Of a stretch of DNA of 64,000 bases, positions 34,029 to 47,608 are shown piece after piece. Under the pieces are notes generated by a model. That model made no database searches, was not told the origin of the DNA, and saw only the letters and a program-made list of their open reading frames with translations. The number at the start of each line of letters is the position of its first letter. Position 1 is the first letter of the stretch. A program made the translations under genes and the position numbers. This stretch comes from Glebionis coronaria. Lineage: Eukaryota > Streptophyta > Magnoliopsida > Asterales > Asteraceae. The DNA is taken from contig CM046877.1 in the NCBI GenBank assembly GCA_025667525.1, positions 262,977,706 through 263,041,705 of the forward strand, read 5' to 3'.

Positions 34029-35246
34029 TGTTAATGCAATAATGCCTAAAAACGTTACTTGCATTTTTCGGTCTCGCTTTGTTTTGATTACGACAATATG
34101 TAAAAACAAGCATTTACGAAAACAACGAAAAACGAATTCTTGAGTTCAAGTATTTTTCATTTTACCCATTTTCACTTAAGGTATGGATAAACAAGTACTA
34201 ACCTTAATCAAGTGATCAAGTGATTTAATCTTTTCTTAAAACTCACTTTTTATTAAGTGTGACAAGTTTTTATTAAACTTTCTTTTTAAGAAAATGTTTT
34301 ATTAAATTAATTATTTGAAAATTTGAAAATGGCATATTCTTAGCTGGTTAAGAATATTCTATCAGAATATTTTTTAAGCCAGATATGACCTCCACCACTA
34401 AAAGACAAAAAGGGAGCGAAGTCTAGTCCGGCGGTACCTTAGCCCCTAGGCGGTACCTTATCGATAAGGTACCGCGGGCTAAGATAAGGTACCGCGGGCA
34501 GATATAGCCGTTGGCCTTCTTGTCCTATAAATAGTGGACCATTCTCAGCTTTTCAACTCACCTCTTTTGCACATTTATTTCCAGATTCAAAACCCTTCTT
34601 TAATCACTCAAATCTTTGATCATTTGTTTGATTACTACTTGTTTAAGAAGTGAATCTTGTTCTTCCATCTCTTCCTCTCCAAGTGCAAAGAGAAGAACAC
34701 TATCCTTGTGAAGTGTTGAGTCCACCACCAAAGATCCATTGAAGATCTAATTTTATACATTTGTAGCTGTGTCATAGTTGTGAAGATCCAAGTAGTTGTA
34801 TCTATTTGGAAGTTGTGTATGTACTAAGTATAGTTGTGTAGATTGGTCCTAGCTACGATTAGGGATCGAATTTTAGCTTAGAGTCGAAAATTGGTTAAGC
34901 GACGTGTACGGTTTTCTCCACCATAAGGAGCTTGTTGTGTAGTGAACTCTCGAGTAAGGAGTACTCGAGGAGTGGAGTAGGGACGAGGAGTGAGCTTCGT
35001 TTCCGAACCACTATAAATCCTTGGTGTTCGGTTTGATCTTTCTTTACCCTTAACTCTTTACATTCTTTATTCTTTGTGCATATACTTTTGTTAGTATTAG
35101 CTTAACTACACTATCATTGTTCATATTGTGCATAAGAAGATTTCACATATTTCCTCAAGCCTAAGTTTTTGAAAAAGGATTTTTGGAAACCACATTTTAA
35201 CAAGTAAATATAAGAAACTATTCAACCCCCCCTTCTAGTTTCTACA
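34029..35246 (+). repeat. Copia-A 3' LTR
   Basis: Near-identical copy of the 5' LTR, beginning TGTTAATGC right after the polypurine tract and ending TCTACA. The palindromic cassette is at 34430-34500 (perfect 26-bp palindrome at 34450-34475). Confidence 0.95.
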
Positions 35247-35251
35247 TCATC

Positions 35252-37116
35252 ATCAAGATCCTTCCAAACAGGATCTTCTTCATCTGGTGCACACATTTTC
35301 TTGAATGTTGACCAGATCTTTATTCCATTGACTGAAGTAGGTGCTTCAGTCTCATACTTGGCATGCAGTAACCTCCAAAGGTCTGCCAAGTCTTCCCTAT
35401 CCAGGCTTGCAAACAAAGACATAAGAGTAGTAAAAGTATGTACCTCTTTCCTATATCTGCCAATCATCCAGAACCCACTTGCAACTTCTTCATAGCTAAC
35501 TATAGGGTTTCTGGAATCATGAGGTAATACTTCAACCATATGTGAAACTTCCAAGGATGAGAGCTTAATGCTCCTTCTAATAACAGCTTCAATAGGATTC
35601 ACTCTATCCATATTTCCTGGGAACTCAAGTGGAACTCCCTTCTTCTTAGGTCTTGGTACAATTAAATCCTGTTGAATCTGCATCTCTTCTGCAAGCTCTT
35701 CCTTTCTTTCATCTGAAAGAAGTCTGATAGTGTTCATCTCTTGCACTCTTTTCTAAATAGGATAATCTTTATACTCCAATTCATTAAAGGAAAATCCCTG
35801 CAACTTCTGAAAAGTCCAACCCCCTTGATGACATCTAAGCAACATATAATAAAGCTCCCTTCTATCCCTTTTAGATTGTGAGAAAACTTTGCTGGCCTTA
35901 TACTTTAGGATTACCTGACAATACCTTTGAATCCTAAGTAGAATCTCCAATCCCCAAATCTGATCTGATAAGGACACCTCTGGATTCTCCATGATCTTAT
36001 TCTCCCATGCAAAGTACATCTGGGAAACTTCAGGCATATCATAATCCACCTTCATCTTCAACTCTGCAAGTTTTTCCCTTGCCAACACATCACCATATTC
36101 AAGTCTTTCTGGTTCTTCAATAATCATAACACTTGAATCTGTACTCTCATCATCACTGCTTTTCTTACTCTCAATAGCAGTTTCCTTTATCCTGTCTTCT
36201 TTCTCTAGTTGTACAGCCAACATGGAATCAAATTTTACTTGGGTTGCATCCTTGGGAACCACTGTTTCTACCATAATTCCTTTACCCTTATCTAATGTAT
36301 CAATGATGGGTAAAGATGATGATGGTACCTGTGAAGACACTTCTTTGATAATAGTTGATGACTGGAATACATCAACCATACCTATAGGTCTATCAACGTC
36401 CAAAACCTGTGTGTCAACGCTCAACTTACTCCTATCAGCGCTTGACTTGTCAACGTCAAAAATCTGCTTGTCAACGCTCACCTTACTCTTGTCAGCGCTT
36501 CTTGTGAACTGCTCCATCATCTCAGTAAAAGATAAATTCAAATTTGTAGGGGTAACCAATGAAACATCAAAACCTGGTTGCCTCTTCAAATCTATTAGAG
36601 CTTCAGCTATACCCACAGATTCTCCTTCATTTGAGCCTTTATCACTTAAATTAACTGGCTCAGTAGCAGCTTCCTCCCCTTTGTAAGAATCATCCCCTGA
36701 TGAAAGGACTCTTGTCTGCCTTCTCCTAGTCTCAGCAGCTTCCAAAACAACAATCCTCTCCCTCAATTGCTTGAGTTTAAGGCCTTGGGTAGAGACAACA
36801 TGTACAAGGTCTGCATTTTGCTTTTGCAAACTAATGCAGACAACCGTCAATTCCAACATTGTATAGGGTTCCAATCTGCCCTCCTCTAGAATGGGTATTT
36901 GACCTCCCAAAATAGAGTCATGGGGGCAAGGATGGGGTCTTAATGATGTTAGGACAGGCTTGGCCTGCTTCTAAGCCAGTACCAATAGTCCTAGCCCCAC
37001 CCATGTCACCAACCACACTTGTGGTGGTGGTTCTCTCTGCAACATGGCTAGGACCACCAGAGGAGAACACTCCAATGGTCCGTTGGCGTTTTTCCATCCT
37101 AAAGTCTGGGGGTGAG
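35252..37116 (-). pseudogene. extra ORF of the outer Copia, middle island
   Basis: From 36910 to 35753 the frame is open (a coiled-coil-like segment, then a Ser/Asp-rich linker with six SVDK/SADR-type repeats, then a basic helical part). A stop lies at 35753-35755 and the same protein continues to 35247. Upstream of 36910 the coding-like reading MEKRQRTIGVFSSGG is in another frame, so one frameshift lies near 36925. The function is unknown; this ORF class follows pol in many Asteraceae Copia elements. Copia-A and Gypsy-B border it on both sides. Confidence 0.75.
36391..36499 (-). repeat. six in-frame copies of the outer-Copia word inside coding DNA
   Basis: Copies at 36391, 36412, 36433, 36448, 36469 and 36490 read TATCAACGTC, TGTCAACGCT, TATCAGCGCT, TGTCAACGTC, TGTCAACGCT and TGTCAGCGCT. 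On the minus strand all fall in the same frame and encode [S/D][V/A]D[K/R/T]. Confidence 0.85.
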
Positions 37117-39671
37117 TGTCACACCCTAACATGGCGGAATATGGAGCGCGATGTATGGATATCATCACAACATAGCGTGTCTATAGAGATAACTAAATGA
37201 ATTAAGAAATGTCATAAAATGGTGACACAAATGTCATGACAATATCTCAACAATGCAGGAGTCTAGGTAAGTAGGTAACAGTCCTACCTCTTACCCAAGA
37301 CAAACAATACATAAACAAAGCAAACATATAGTATCAACAATATCAATTATAATACAAACAAAAGAATCTAAGAAGGAACGAGGATCTCCTTCTAAATGCA
37401 TCCTAATGCCTCCGAAACTAGCCACTTCTATTCTCAAGCTTAACCACACTCTCACCTGAAAGAGACACTAAAACACGTCAACATAAAGTTGGTGAGAGTC
37501 ATAGGTTTAGACTCCAACGCCAAAAATCAAACCATAAGCTGTGAACAACAACCACTAACAAATGAACATATGTACAATGTGATACAAACATGCATTAACA
37601 ACTAATATTCAAGATTTAACAAACCAAACCAAATCCAAGGCTCCCAGCCTTACCAAACACCATGGTACCATAGGCGCACATACACCTATGTACCAATCCC
37701 AAGGCCCCGCCTTGTCATTATTCTTTGGTCCCATAGATGCTCACACATCTATGTACCTCCCCAAGGCCCCGCCTTGTCAACATCCTCTTGGTACCAAGTC
37801 AAAACATAAAACAATCATGAATCAACTAGCAGTTAATCACATAAGTATGCACAAGTCCATCACCAAACACAAAACATTCACAGCATAATTTATAAAACAA
37901 GACAGTGTCTCTTCCATCCCATCTGGAATTCAAAATCATTAGTAAACATGGGACTATGAAACTCACTTGATTGAGCTTCTCCAAAAGTCCGCGCACTAGC
38001 AAAAAAACTAACAAACAAAAGCACACAATCAAAACATGAACCAAACACTAAAATGGATCATCAACCTATGATGGACATCTAGCCGTCACCCATATATATA
38101 CCTCATTCATATGCTCTAAGCATCTCATTACACCCCTCTATAAAGTCTTTAACTCAGTTTACTTCATAACCCGTCCCGTTAACATTTTACCCAAAACAGT
38201 CCCGGTTTTTAGGTCTCCAAAATAGAGACCAAACGGCCACCTAACCATACCCATGATCTCTGTAAAGGAAACCCCATTCTCTGAAATATGTTAGCTAACA
38301 CCTCCCATTTGCCCCAACCTTAAAGCTACTGTTAAAGCCCTGATATATATATACTTTTGTCTATCAAGATTTTACCGATTTTGAACATACAGAAAGTTTG
38401 TTATGCTTAGGGGGTCTTACCCTAACCCACAATCTTAGCCCCACTGCAGATACTTCCTATAATATATAAAACAACTCCCATGTTCGTTTGAAAGTCCCAA
38501 TACAACCCTAAGTACCCCAAACAACCCAAAACATAAAAAGAAAACAGGCTGATTTCAAAACTATTTTGACCTCCGACTGTTGTAACCTGTTTTTGACCCA
38601 CTTCCCGACCTTCAATTTAGTTCTCGTTTCTTGCATTTGAAAGCCACTTCAATTACCTTTCTAGGGATACTTGAATCGCAAAATAAGAGTTTGTAGAACT
38701 CCCTATATGATCAAAACAATGACACAAAAATTCTGCCCAGTTTTTAATGACGAATTTAATTAAACTAACCTAATTAATTACCCATAATTTATTTAATTAC
38801 AAGCCCTAATTATTCTAATCATTAATATATCATTAGAATACAAATTTAATTTAAACCCTAACCTAAATCCATCATAAGATGATTATAAAAACATTAAAAA
38901 CAATTAAATTAAAAAGGGATTTGAAGATTTACCTTTGATTTATGAAAACCCGCAAAAGTTTATGAACAACCCTAATTTTTGTTGAACCCACGAATTTTAT
39001 TTGTCTCCAGGAGAAAAATAAAGAATTTTGGTTGTGAATAAAACAATATATAGGGTGTGGGTGAATCCTAGTCCAACCCAAACCCAACTTTCCTTTTTTT
39101 TTTCTTTATTCGGCCCTAAACCGACTTCCTTTTAGTTTTTTTTTAGTTTTTTTTTTCTTTTTATTGTTTAATATTATGTTATTAACAATACCTTAATTTA
39201 TTTCAGCTCCTAAAACCTCCAAAATCTCGGAAACCGTAAAACTAGTCAATTTTTACGCGTTTACCGTAAAAGACGTAAAAATATACAATTTTATAAAAAC
39301 TCTTGAAATATGAAATAAACTAATTAACTAAGTCCTAAATGACTTAAAACCATCCCGAAAAATACTCCCGTGACTAAATACCTCTTCCGAGACCTCAAAA
39401 TGCTAAACCGTAAATCGTAAAAATACGATTTTCTATAATACATATACGTATACGTAAAACCACTAAATAACACCATCTCATTTCATAGTCACTACCATGT
39501 GAGCTCATGAACATGAAATCATCACACATCGTTTCACTCACAAGGTACCCCGTACCGGAAACGATATCCAAACCACAATCTATACACACCAATTAGCACA
39601 TAAACACGTAAAGACACGTAACTAACACAAAATAAAACTAAGTGACGAACCTCAAAACCGCGGTTGTCACA
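37117..39671 (-). repeat. Gypsy-B 3' LTR (2555 bp)
   Basis: Left copy, adjacent to interior sequence reading AAATCTCGGGACGAGATTTC on the minus strand, which in related elements follows the end of pol. The open frames within it are duplicated at the same offsets in the right LTR and are not genes. Confidence 0.92.
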
Positions 39672-42600
39672 TCACTCCTTCCTAATAGAAATCTCGTCCC
39701 GAGATTTACTCCTTAGGATCAAACATACCATTAGCAAACAACTGAGGATACTTGTTCTAAATGAACTCCTCTCATTTCCACGTGAACTTTAGTTCAAGTC
39801 TCAAATTACCACATATACTAACCAACAATATTTAAATTCATTGCCAAACTCTTGACCTCACAGTCAATAAATCTCACAAATGACTCTTTGACACACAAAC
39901 CCTTATTAACACAAATCCCGAATAAACGTACATGCAAATATGCATTCTCAAACAACATTTACCAATCTTAATACACGAAATATAACATGTATACCACTCA
40001 TTTCTCCCCAGGTAATTCTATGCTCATAAGCTACTGGTCCGATCTTTCCAAAGATCATAAATGGACCTACAAAACTCTACATCAACTCTTCCATTTTACC
40101 AAAACATACCACCCGTTACTATGGGTGAATCTTCCTACATAACTTTGTCACTAACTCTAGTGGTTTCCTCCTTTTCAACATAGCATCCCTTGTTGCTCTC
40201 ATTCTTTCCACAAACACCATTACCATATTAGTAGCCTCTTTTACCAATTCTAGTCCACAATGGGGACAACTCACCCTATCCTTTCATATAGTGCCTCAAA
40301 TGGCATTTATCGACTTCTAGTATGATAACTATCATTATATGAAAACTCAGCCATCGCTAAAGAGTTTCCTAACTCCCTCTAAATCAATCACTCATGCCCT
40401 CAGTGTAACTCCTAAGGTTGTATAAATATCTCAATTGCCCATCCTTTTCCAGTTAGCTGGATATACTCATATCCAATCATGTTCATCAACTCCCTTTAGT
40501 CTGTACCTCAAACTACTTAAAATTTCCAATTTCCTTACAAAGTGACCTATGACGGTCTTTCACATATCCATTAGTTCTTCCAATCCAAATCAACTTATGA
40601 TCTATACACATCATCAAAAGGACGGTTACCTCAGTTAGTCTTTCAACTGCCATCCAAACCCATGCTACAACTACTTCCATTAAATTTGGATAGCTCACTA
40701 GTAGCACCTATACACTTCTTTCTCACTTTCCTTCATGATTTTTTTTATACCCAACACTTCCTTTATACCAACACAATGTCCTACCTTTAAGGTCATATTG
40801 CTCCTCATCTTGTCTCAGTTAGACCAAGCCCTTCGTCCCTATGGCACCTCACACCTATAACTCCTCATCCATTCAATTATCGTTACTAAGCCTCCCAAAC
40901 AATCAGTATAGGTCAGTGCCATTTCCTTTTCCACACTACGATAGTATTAGCCTGCGTTGTGCTTTATTCTACTCATTAAGCTCTACCAAAGTTTTACCTT
41001 CGGTTCCTATCTCGACCTATTTTATTCATGCTCCGCTTCTATACACACTTCCTTCTTATTCCTCAACTCCTACCATACATCACGATGTGATGCTTCCCAT
41101 CGTTTCTTCCCTTGCCATAATCCTTCATAAGGCATTCCATGCATATTAGGCTAACTTTTACGTAAAACCCTCTATTCCATCACATCCGTACGCACTCCTT
41201 CCAACTTCTCAACTACGTGACTACTCATTCCTCTTGAAATATGAGATGAATTAGTTAGTGACTATCACCCAACTCTCGTCACTTTCACCAATTTTGTCCT
41301 TACATCGCCCTTTCTAAGCTACTCGTATCTATGTAGGAAGTATAGTCTACGTCCCTTTTCTCCATATGATTATCCAAGCCACGCAACATACATGTTGACG
41401 CGTTCTCATCCAAACCACCCTAATACGTCATCCATATAGTTCAAGTTTGTCTCAGATTCACTTCATTCTTCTTATTATATGTCTCATCAACTATGCTTGC
41501 CTTTCCAAGATGGTACTTGGCCTTGCAATTTTCTTTCATCACTTAACTCCACCCATCACCTTTTCCAAATGTTCAATCAAGATGATTAAATATGTGTTGG
41601 AGACGTTCATGATCTGTATAGATCATTCTCTACGTCTCGTACCCCAAATGCCTCTAGCATTCTAGGCGTATATAATAATCCAGCTCCACTAACTAAGTCT
41701 ATCTAGTCATCTATACGCCAAAATATTCCAAGTAGCTTCACTTGTTTTTCTCACAACCAGTCCTCCTACTCCCTCCTAATAGGGACAGACTAGAGTTTCA
41801 TGTGATTCCATGCGGATCACACTCTCATCTTATACCCACATTAGTTTCCATTTGTCTACTAAGCCATATTTTGAATTCTTATTCAAATCTCATACTTCTA
41901 CTTTGATTTTGCACCCAACATGAGGTACTTTCAATCATCATCTTCTAGGAATACTTGGTTCTCTCCTTCCATGGTTCTCCCTTATTCCTACACTATCCCG
42001 TCCAACAAAAATTTCATACTTCATTCATAAAATCTATGGAAATCACTATGCATTGGATAATGCATAGCTGTCTCTTCCAAAGATCTTTCATAACACCTTC
42101 ACAAAACCGACTCTCTAATCACTTCTCCACGAAACTTATACAGCTCAGCTTCACTTCTCATCCCTCGATATTGATTGCCACAAAAATTCTATCCGCGTAG
42201 TCACTCGACTCCCCTTGTTACTTCCACGAGTTCTTAATCTCCCATGTCATGTATTCATTTCATCACGATCCACCGGTTCAGCTCTTTGTAGCTCCACTCT
42301 GATACTCGACCTGCCCTTCTTCGTCACGAACCATACGTAAACTTCCCATCATAGTGCTTGTCACCTTTCCAGTCCTCACAACTTTTGTGACTCCTTCGAA
42401 ATCTCTTGCATCCTTCTTGTAGCCGACACGTAGTCCTTTCAGCTCCTTGCTTCGCGATGTAGCTCTTTACGCACTCCTTCTCGTCTCCATGATGTTACCT
42501 AGGAACTTCACACTACCAGTAGCTTCTAACTTCAACTCATCTACCACATTATTTCTAAAATTACTTCAACCCCTCAATGGCTCACTCTTCCTTACTTGTT

Positions 42601-45029
42601 GTACTTCACCGTTAATCAGCCTCCTACCAATCATTATTTCACATTCCTGTTTTCCTTCACGTGTCTACTACTACCTTGCCTCCATAACTATACCAATCCC
42701 TTGCGTGTTATTTACCCAACCTTTCCATTAGTATAAACTTTCTACTCTACGCTCACATCCGCTAGTACTTTCATCAATCTCCTAATGGTACTTCAACCAA
42801 CTTCTCATAGCATGACTTCTCGTTCCCACTACCAGTCAACTAACTTTACTTACTCTCTTATTCCCGTAACCAATCTAAGTTTCCAAATTCCACAAATCTT
42901 AATCATTCCTTCAACACAACCTTTAAACCAAAACACATCTCTCCATTATAGTATCTAACCATAAGTAATACTACCCAACTCTATCCTCTCATCCTAACGT
43001 TCCCACAACCGTATAAATAATCAACCATGACGTGTAACCAAAGAATTCCAAACAATCGTGTCCCAAGATAAAATATAGGGTAAAACGAACCCTAGCCAAA
43101 ACAACTGAAAACAAAACAATGTAATCCGGAAGATCAATGGAGTGTTCCAACAACGAAAAATTAGACTCGTCACGATTTGTATTACCAAATCTCGATACTT
43201 TAGAAAATTTTTAAACTTTCGTCCCAAATTAGTTACTTCTCATATGAACTAAACTTCAATACTACTAAAATCAATCATACTCATTTTTAACCAATAACTC
43301 ATCCTTTGTCTTCATCATTTTATCAAGATATCAACTAATTAGTATACTACAATCTTAACCATTATCTTGTTTACCCATATTAAACTTATTTCACTTCTTA
43401 TTATGAAACCAATACATGTTTATAAAATACACTTTTTTTTCATTTAGGTTGGTTATAACTAAACTACTACAAGGTGTGGTGTTATTATTATCATTACTAT
43501 AATAAAATCTCTTTTTTTTACTCTTTCCGTCTTAGTTAAATTATTCTAAAATTTTAACTCCACTTAAGAAAATTATTGTAAAATTTCTTTACCCCTTTAA
43601 AATATATTATCACATGTTACATAGAAGACTAATCCAATTATTTTCAAGACAACCTTTTTATAACTTACTACTACAACTAAAAAAAATGTAAGTTACGATA
43701 TCATACCATACACTTACAAATTATTTTCAAAATCGTTTCCTATAATTTGCCAGACTTATTTGCAAGAAAATTTAGTGGTTCGCATTAATAAAAATACATA
43801 CCCGAATGTAGACACACATCTAAAAGACTCAAAACGTCGTTGGAACTCCATCAAACTCCAGCACCATAAAACACGAACAAACACAAGGTACATTCAAGTT
43901 ATAATAACTAGTGAACGACCATACACCATAACTTAACACATAGTAGTATATATACATCCGCATATATATACCTATTAAATCACCCAAAACATACTCGTTG
44001 CCATACATGTCAGATCAACCAATCGCATCATACACTTTTTTTTCCTACGAGTAACCACCATCTTTCCACAAGGCATAAAAACCCATCACTAGAACCAGTT
44101 TATATCGTGTGACCCCATAATCACACAACAAGACTATAACCCAAAACAATAACACACTCAAAAATATCCATATCGTAGGCAACCGTTACATAAACCCATA
44201 TACTATACATATACCAATAATCCACATCTCATCATATACAAGCATGTACTAACCCTCTTTCATGCAATCATACTTAGGAACCCATTGAAGTTGTGGTACT
44301 TGTATAACTATGTTGGCCACCATACTTATACAATTACCCTTTCCCCAGTGCACTCCCTCCTATGATGACACTTATAAGAATCAATACAACACATAACACA
44401 TAAATCCATCAACTCACCTAAGCACATAACTACATAAACACATAAACAATAAGATCAAAAACTCCAAGTAATAAAATAACATAGTCAAACTCTTGGAATA
44501 CAGAAATCCATAGTCTAGCTAAAACAACATAGACAAAATCCAAAACGAAAACATAATCAATTATAAGTCATGTCGCCCATCAGAATGGAAACATCTTAAA
44601 ATCCTTCCTACCCATGTACTCCTAGTAACTCGAACCACCACACAATTCTTAGGGACCATGACTTAAACATCAAAAGAAAAATAACATACCTCAGGTACAT
44701 AAAATAACTCAACAAAAGATAGAGACTACCTTGTACCAAATTATGTACTATAATGTACAATTTAAGCAAAATACAACAATGAATAGCGTGGACGATTATG
44801 GTTCAACCCGCACTAGTCAACCCCCGAAAATAAAATAACATGTGGCTAAGTATGGACCATAGTAGTTCATAACTTACCAAACATCACAAAATAACATCCA
44901 AACACAACAATTATTATAAAATGCACACATACTCCTATGATGCCTATATGCAGGGACCCTTAAGCTATAGACTAGGCTACTAGAATAGGCAACCTAATTC
45001 TCTATAACCATTGTTCTCTGATACCATTC
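39672..45029 (-). pseudogene. decayed Ty3/gypsy internal domain of Gypsy-B
   Basis: The 5.36-kb interior is pyrimidine-rich on the plus strand, as expected for gag-pol on the minus strand, but is full of stops. Two recognisable scraps fix its nature: IYTDHERLQHIFNHLD (minus strand, about 41635-41585), the RNase H core of Ty3/gypsy elements, and a tail reading like RLELKFTWK followed by NKYPQLF (about 39850-39730), the usual end of the polyprotein. No intact domain survives. The rest, especially 43300-45000, shows nothing I can name. Confidence 0.65.
45013..45026 (-). other. Gypsy-B primer binding site
   Basis: The minus strand reads TGGTATCAGAGAAC three bases from the LTR at 45030, an initiator-Met tRNA primer site with mismatches at its far end. 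Confidence 0.8.
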
Positions 45030-47603
45030 TGTCACACCCCAACATGGCGGAATATGGAGAGCAATGTATGGATATCATCACAACATGGCGTGTCTATAGA
45101 GATAACTAAATGAATTAAGAAATGTCATAAAATGGTGGCACAAATGTCATGACAATATCTCAACAATGCAGGAGTCTAGGTAAGTAGGTAATAGTCCTAC
45201 CTCTTACCCAAGACAAACAATACATAAACAAAGCAAACATATAGGTGTCAACAGTATCAATTATAAAACAAACAAAAGAATCTAAGAAGGAACGGGGATC
45301 TCCTTATAAATGCATCCTAATGCCTCCGAAACTAGCCACTTATATTCTCAAGCTTAACCACACTCTCACCTGAAAGAGACACTAAAACACGTCAACATAA
45401 AGTTGGTGAGAGTCATAGGTTTAGACTCCAACGCCAAAAAATCAAACCATAAGCTGTGAACAACAACCACTAACAAATGAACATATGGACAATGTGATAC
45501 AAACATGCATTAACAACTAATATTCAAGATTTAACAAACCAAACCAAACCCAAGGCTCCCAGCCTTACCAAACACCATGGTACCATAGGCACCCATACAC
45601 CTATGTACCAATCCCAAGGCCCCGCCTTGTCATTATTCTTTGGTCCCATAGATGCTCACACATCTATGTACCTCCCCAAGGCCCCTCCTTGTCAACATCC
45701 CCTTGGTACCAAGTCAAAACATAAAACAATCATGAATCAACTAGCAGTTAATCACATAAGTATGCACAAGTCCATCACCAAACACAAAACATTCACAGCA
45801 TAATTTATAAAACAAGACAGTGTCTCTTCCATCCCATCTAGAAGTCAAAATCATTAGTAAACATGGGACTATGAAACTCACCTGATTGAGCTTCTCCAAA
45901 AGTCCGCGCACTAGCAAAAAAACTAACAAACAAAAGCACACAATCAAAACATGAACCAAACAATAAAATGGCTCATCAACCTATGATGGACATCTAGACC
46001 TCACCCATATATATAACTCATTAATATGCTCTTAGCATCTCATTACACCCCTCTATAAAGTCTTTAACTCAGTTTACTTCATAACCCGTCCCGTTAACAT
46101 TTTACCCAAAACAATCCCGGTTTTTAGGTCTCCAAACTATAAGCCAAACGCCCACCTAACCATACCCATGATCTCTGTAAAGGAAACCCTATTCCCTTAC
46201 ATATGTTAGCTAACACCTCCCATTTGACCCAACCTTAAATCTACTGTTAAGGCCCCGATATATATATATATATATATATTCTTTTGTCTATCCAGATTTT
46301 ACTGATTTTGAACATACAAAAGGTTTGTTATGCTTAGGGGGTCTTACCCTAACACAAAATCTTAGCCCCAATGCAGATACTTCCTATAATAAATAAACCA
46401 ACTCCCATGTTCGTTTGAAAGTCCCAATAGAACCCTAAGTACCCCAAACAACCCAAAACATAAAAAGAAAACAGGCTGATTTCAAAACTGTTTTGACCTC
46501 CGACTGTTGTAACCTGCTTTTGACCCACTTCCCACCTCCAATTTAGTTCTCGTTTCTTGCATTTGAAAGCCACTTCAATTACCTTTCCAGGGATACTTGG
46601 ATCGCAAAATAAGAGTTAGTAGAACTCCCTATATGATGAAAACAATGACACAAAAATTCTGCCCAGTTTTTAATGACGAATTTAATTAAACTAACCTAAT
46701 TAATTACCCATAATTTATTTAATTACAAGCCATAATTATTATAATCATTAATATATCATTATAATACAAATTTAATTTAAACCTTAACCTAAATCCATCA
46801 TAAGATGATTATAAAAACATTAAAAACAATTAAATTAAAAAGGGATTTGAAGATTTACCTTTGATTTATGAAAACCCCCAAAATTTTATGAAGAACCCTA
46901 ATTTTTGTTGAAACCCACGAATTTTCTTTGTCTCCAGGAGAAAAATAATGAATTTTGGTTGTGAATAAAACAATATATTGGATGTGGGTGAATCCTAGTC
47001 CAACACAAACCCAACTTTCCTTTTTTTCTTTATTCGGCCCTAAACCGACTTCCTTTTAGTTATTTTTTTTATTTTTTTTCTTTTTATTATTTAATATTAT
47101 GTTATTAACAATACCTTAATTTACCTTAATTTATTTCAGCTCCTAAAACCTCCAAAATCTCAAAACCGTAAAACTAGTCAATTTTTACGCGTTTACCGTA
47201 AAAGACGTAAAAATATACAGTTTTATAAAAACTATTGAAATATGAAATAAACTAATTAACTAAGTCCTAAATGACTTAAAACCATCCCGAAAAATACTCC
47301 CGTGACTAAATACCTCTTCCGAGACCTCAAAATGCTAAACCGTAAATCGTAAAAATACGATTTTCTATAATACATATACGTATACGTAAAACCACTAAAT
47401 AACACCATCTCATTTCATAGTCACTACCATGTGAGCTCATGAACATGAAATCATCACACATCGTTTCACTCACAAGGTACCCCGTACCGGAAACGATATC
47501 CAAACCACAATCTATACACACCAATTAGCACATAAACACGTAATGACACGTAACTAGCACAAAATAAAACTAAGTGACGAACCTCAAAACCGCGGTTGTC
47601 ACA
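45030..47603 (-). repeat. Gypsy-B 5' LTR (2574 bp)
   Basis: Right copy. In the first 300 bases I count about a dozen differences from the left copy. A TA dinucleotide tract at 46257-46279 is expanded compared with the left LTR (near 38341). Confidence 0.92.
46257..46279. repeat. TA microsatellite
   Basis: An uninterrupted run of about eleven TA units in the right Gypsy-B LTR; the left LTR has only about four at the matching place. Confidence 0.85.
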
Positions 47604-47608
47604 GTGAG

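Larger units (their letters stand above)
26142..35246 (+). mobile_element. Copia-A, young full-length Ty1/copia element (9105 bp)
   Basis: LTRs of 1219 and 1218 bp (26142-27360, 34029-35246) differ at roughly fifteen sites by eye. A perfect target duplication TCATC lies at 26137-26141 and 35247-35251. A perfect initiator-Met primer site, gag, a complete pol and a polypurine tract are present in order. The low LTR divergence marks it as one of the most recent insertions here. Three nonsense codons in gag probably make it non-autonomous. Confidence 0.95.
37117..47603 (-). mobile_element. Gypsy-B, LTR retrotransposon with 2.5-kb LTRs and decayed interior
   Basis: LTRs 37117-39671 and 45030-47603 start TGTCACACCC and end GGTTGTCACA. 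Perfect target duplications GTGAG lie at 37112-37116 and 47604-47608. The primer site on the minus strand beside the right LTR sets the orientation. Interior relics of a Ty3/gypsy RNase H (near 41581-41640) and of the polyprotein's C-terminus (near 39720-39850) suggest a Tekay/Del-like chromovirus. No frame longer than about 100 codons is left inside. Confidence 0.92.

Noticed and set aside
37688..38044. Small open frames on both strands that recur at 45603-45959
   Set aside because: They are the same positions of the two Gypsy-B LTRs, not genes.
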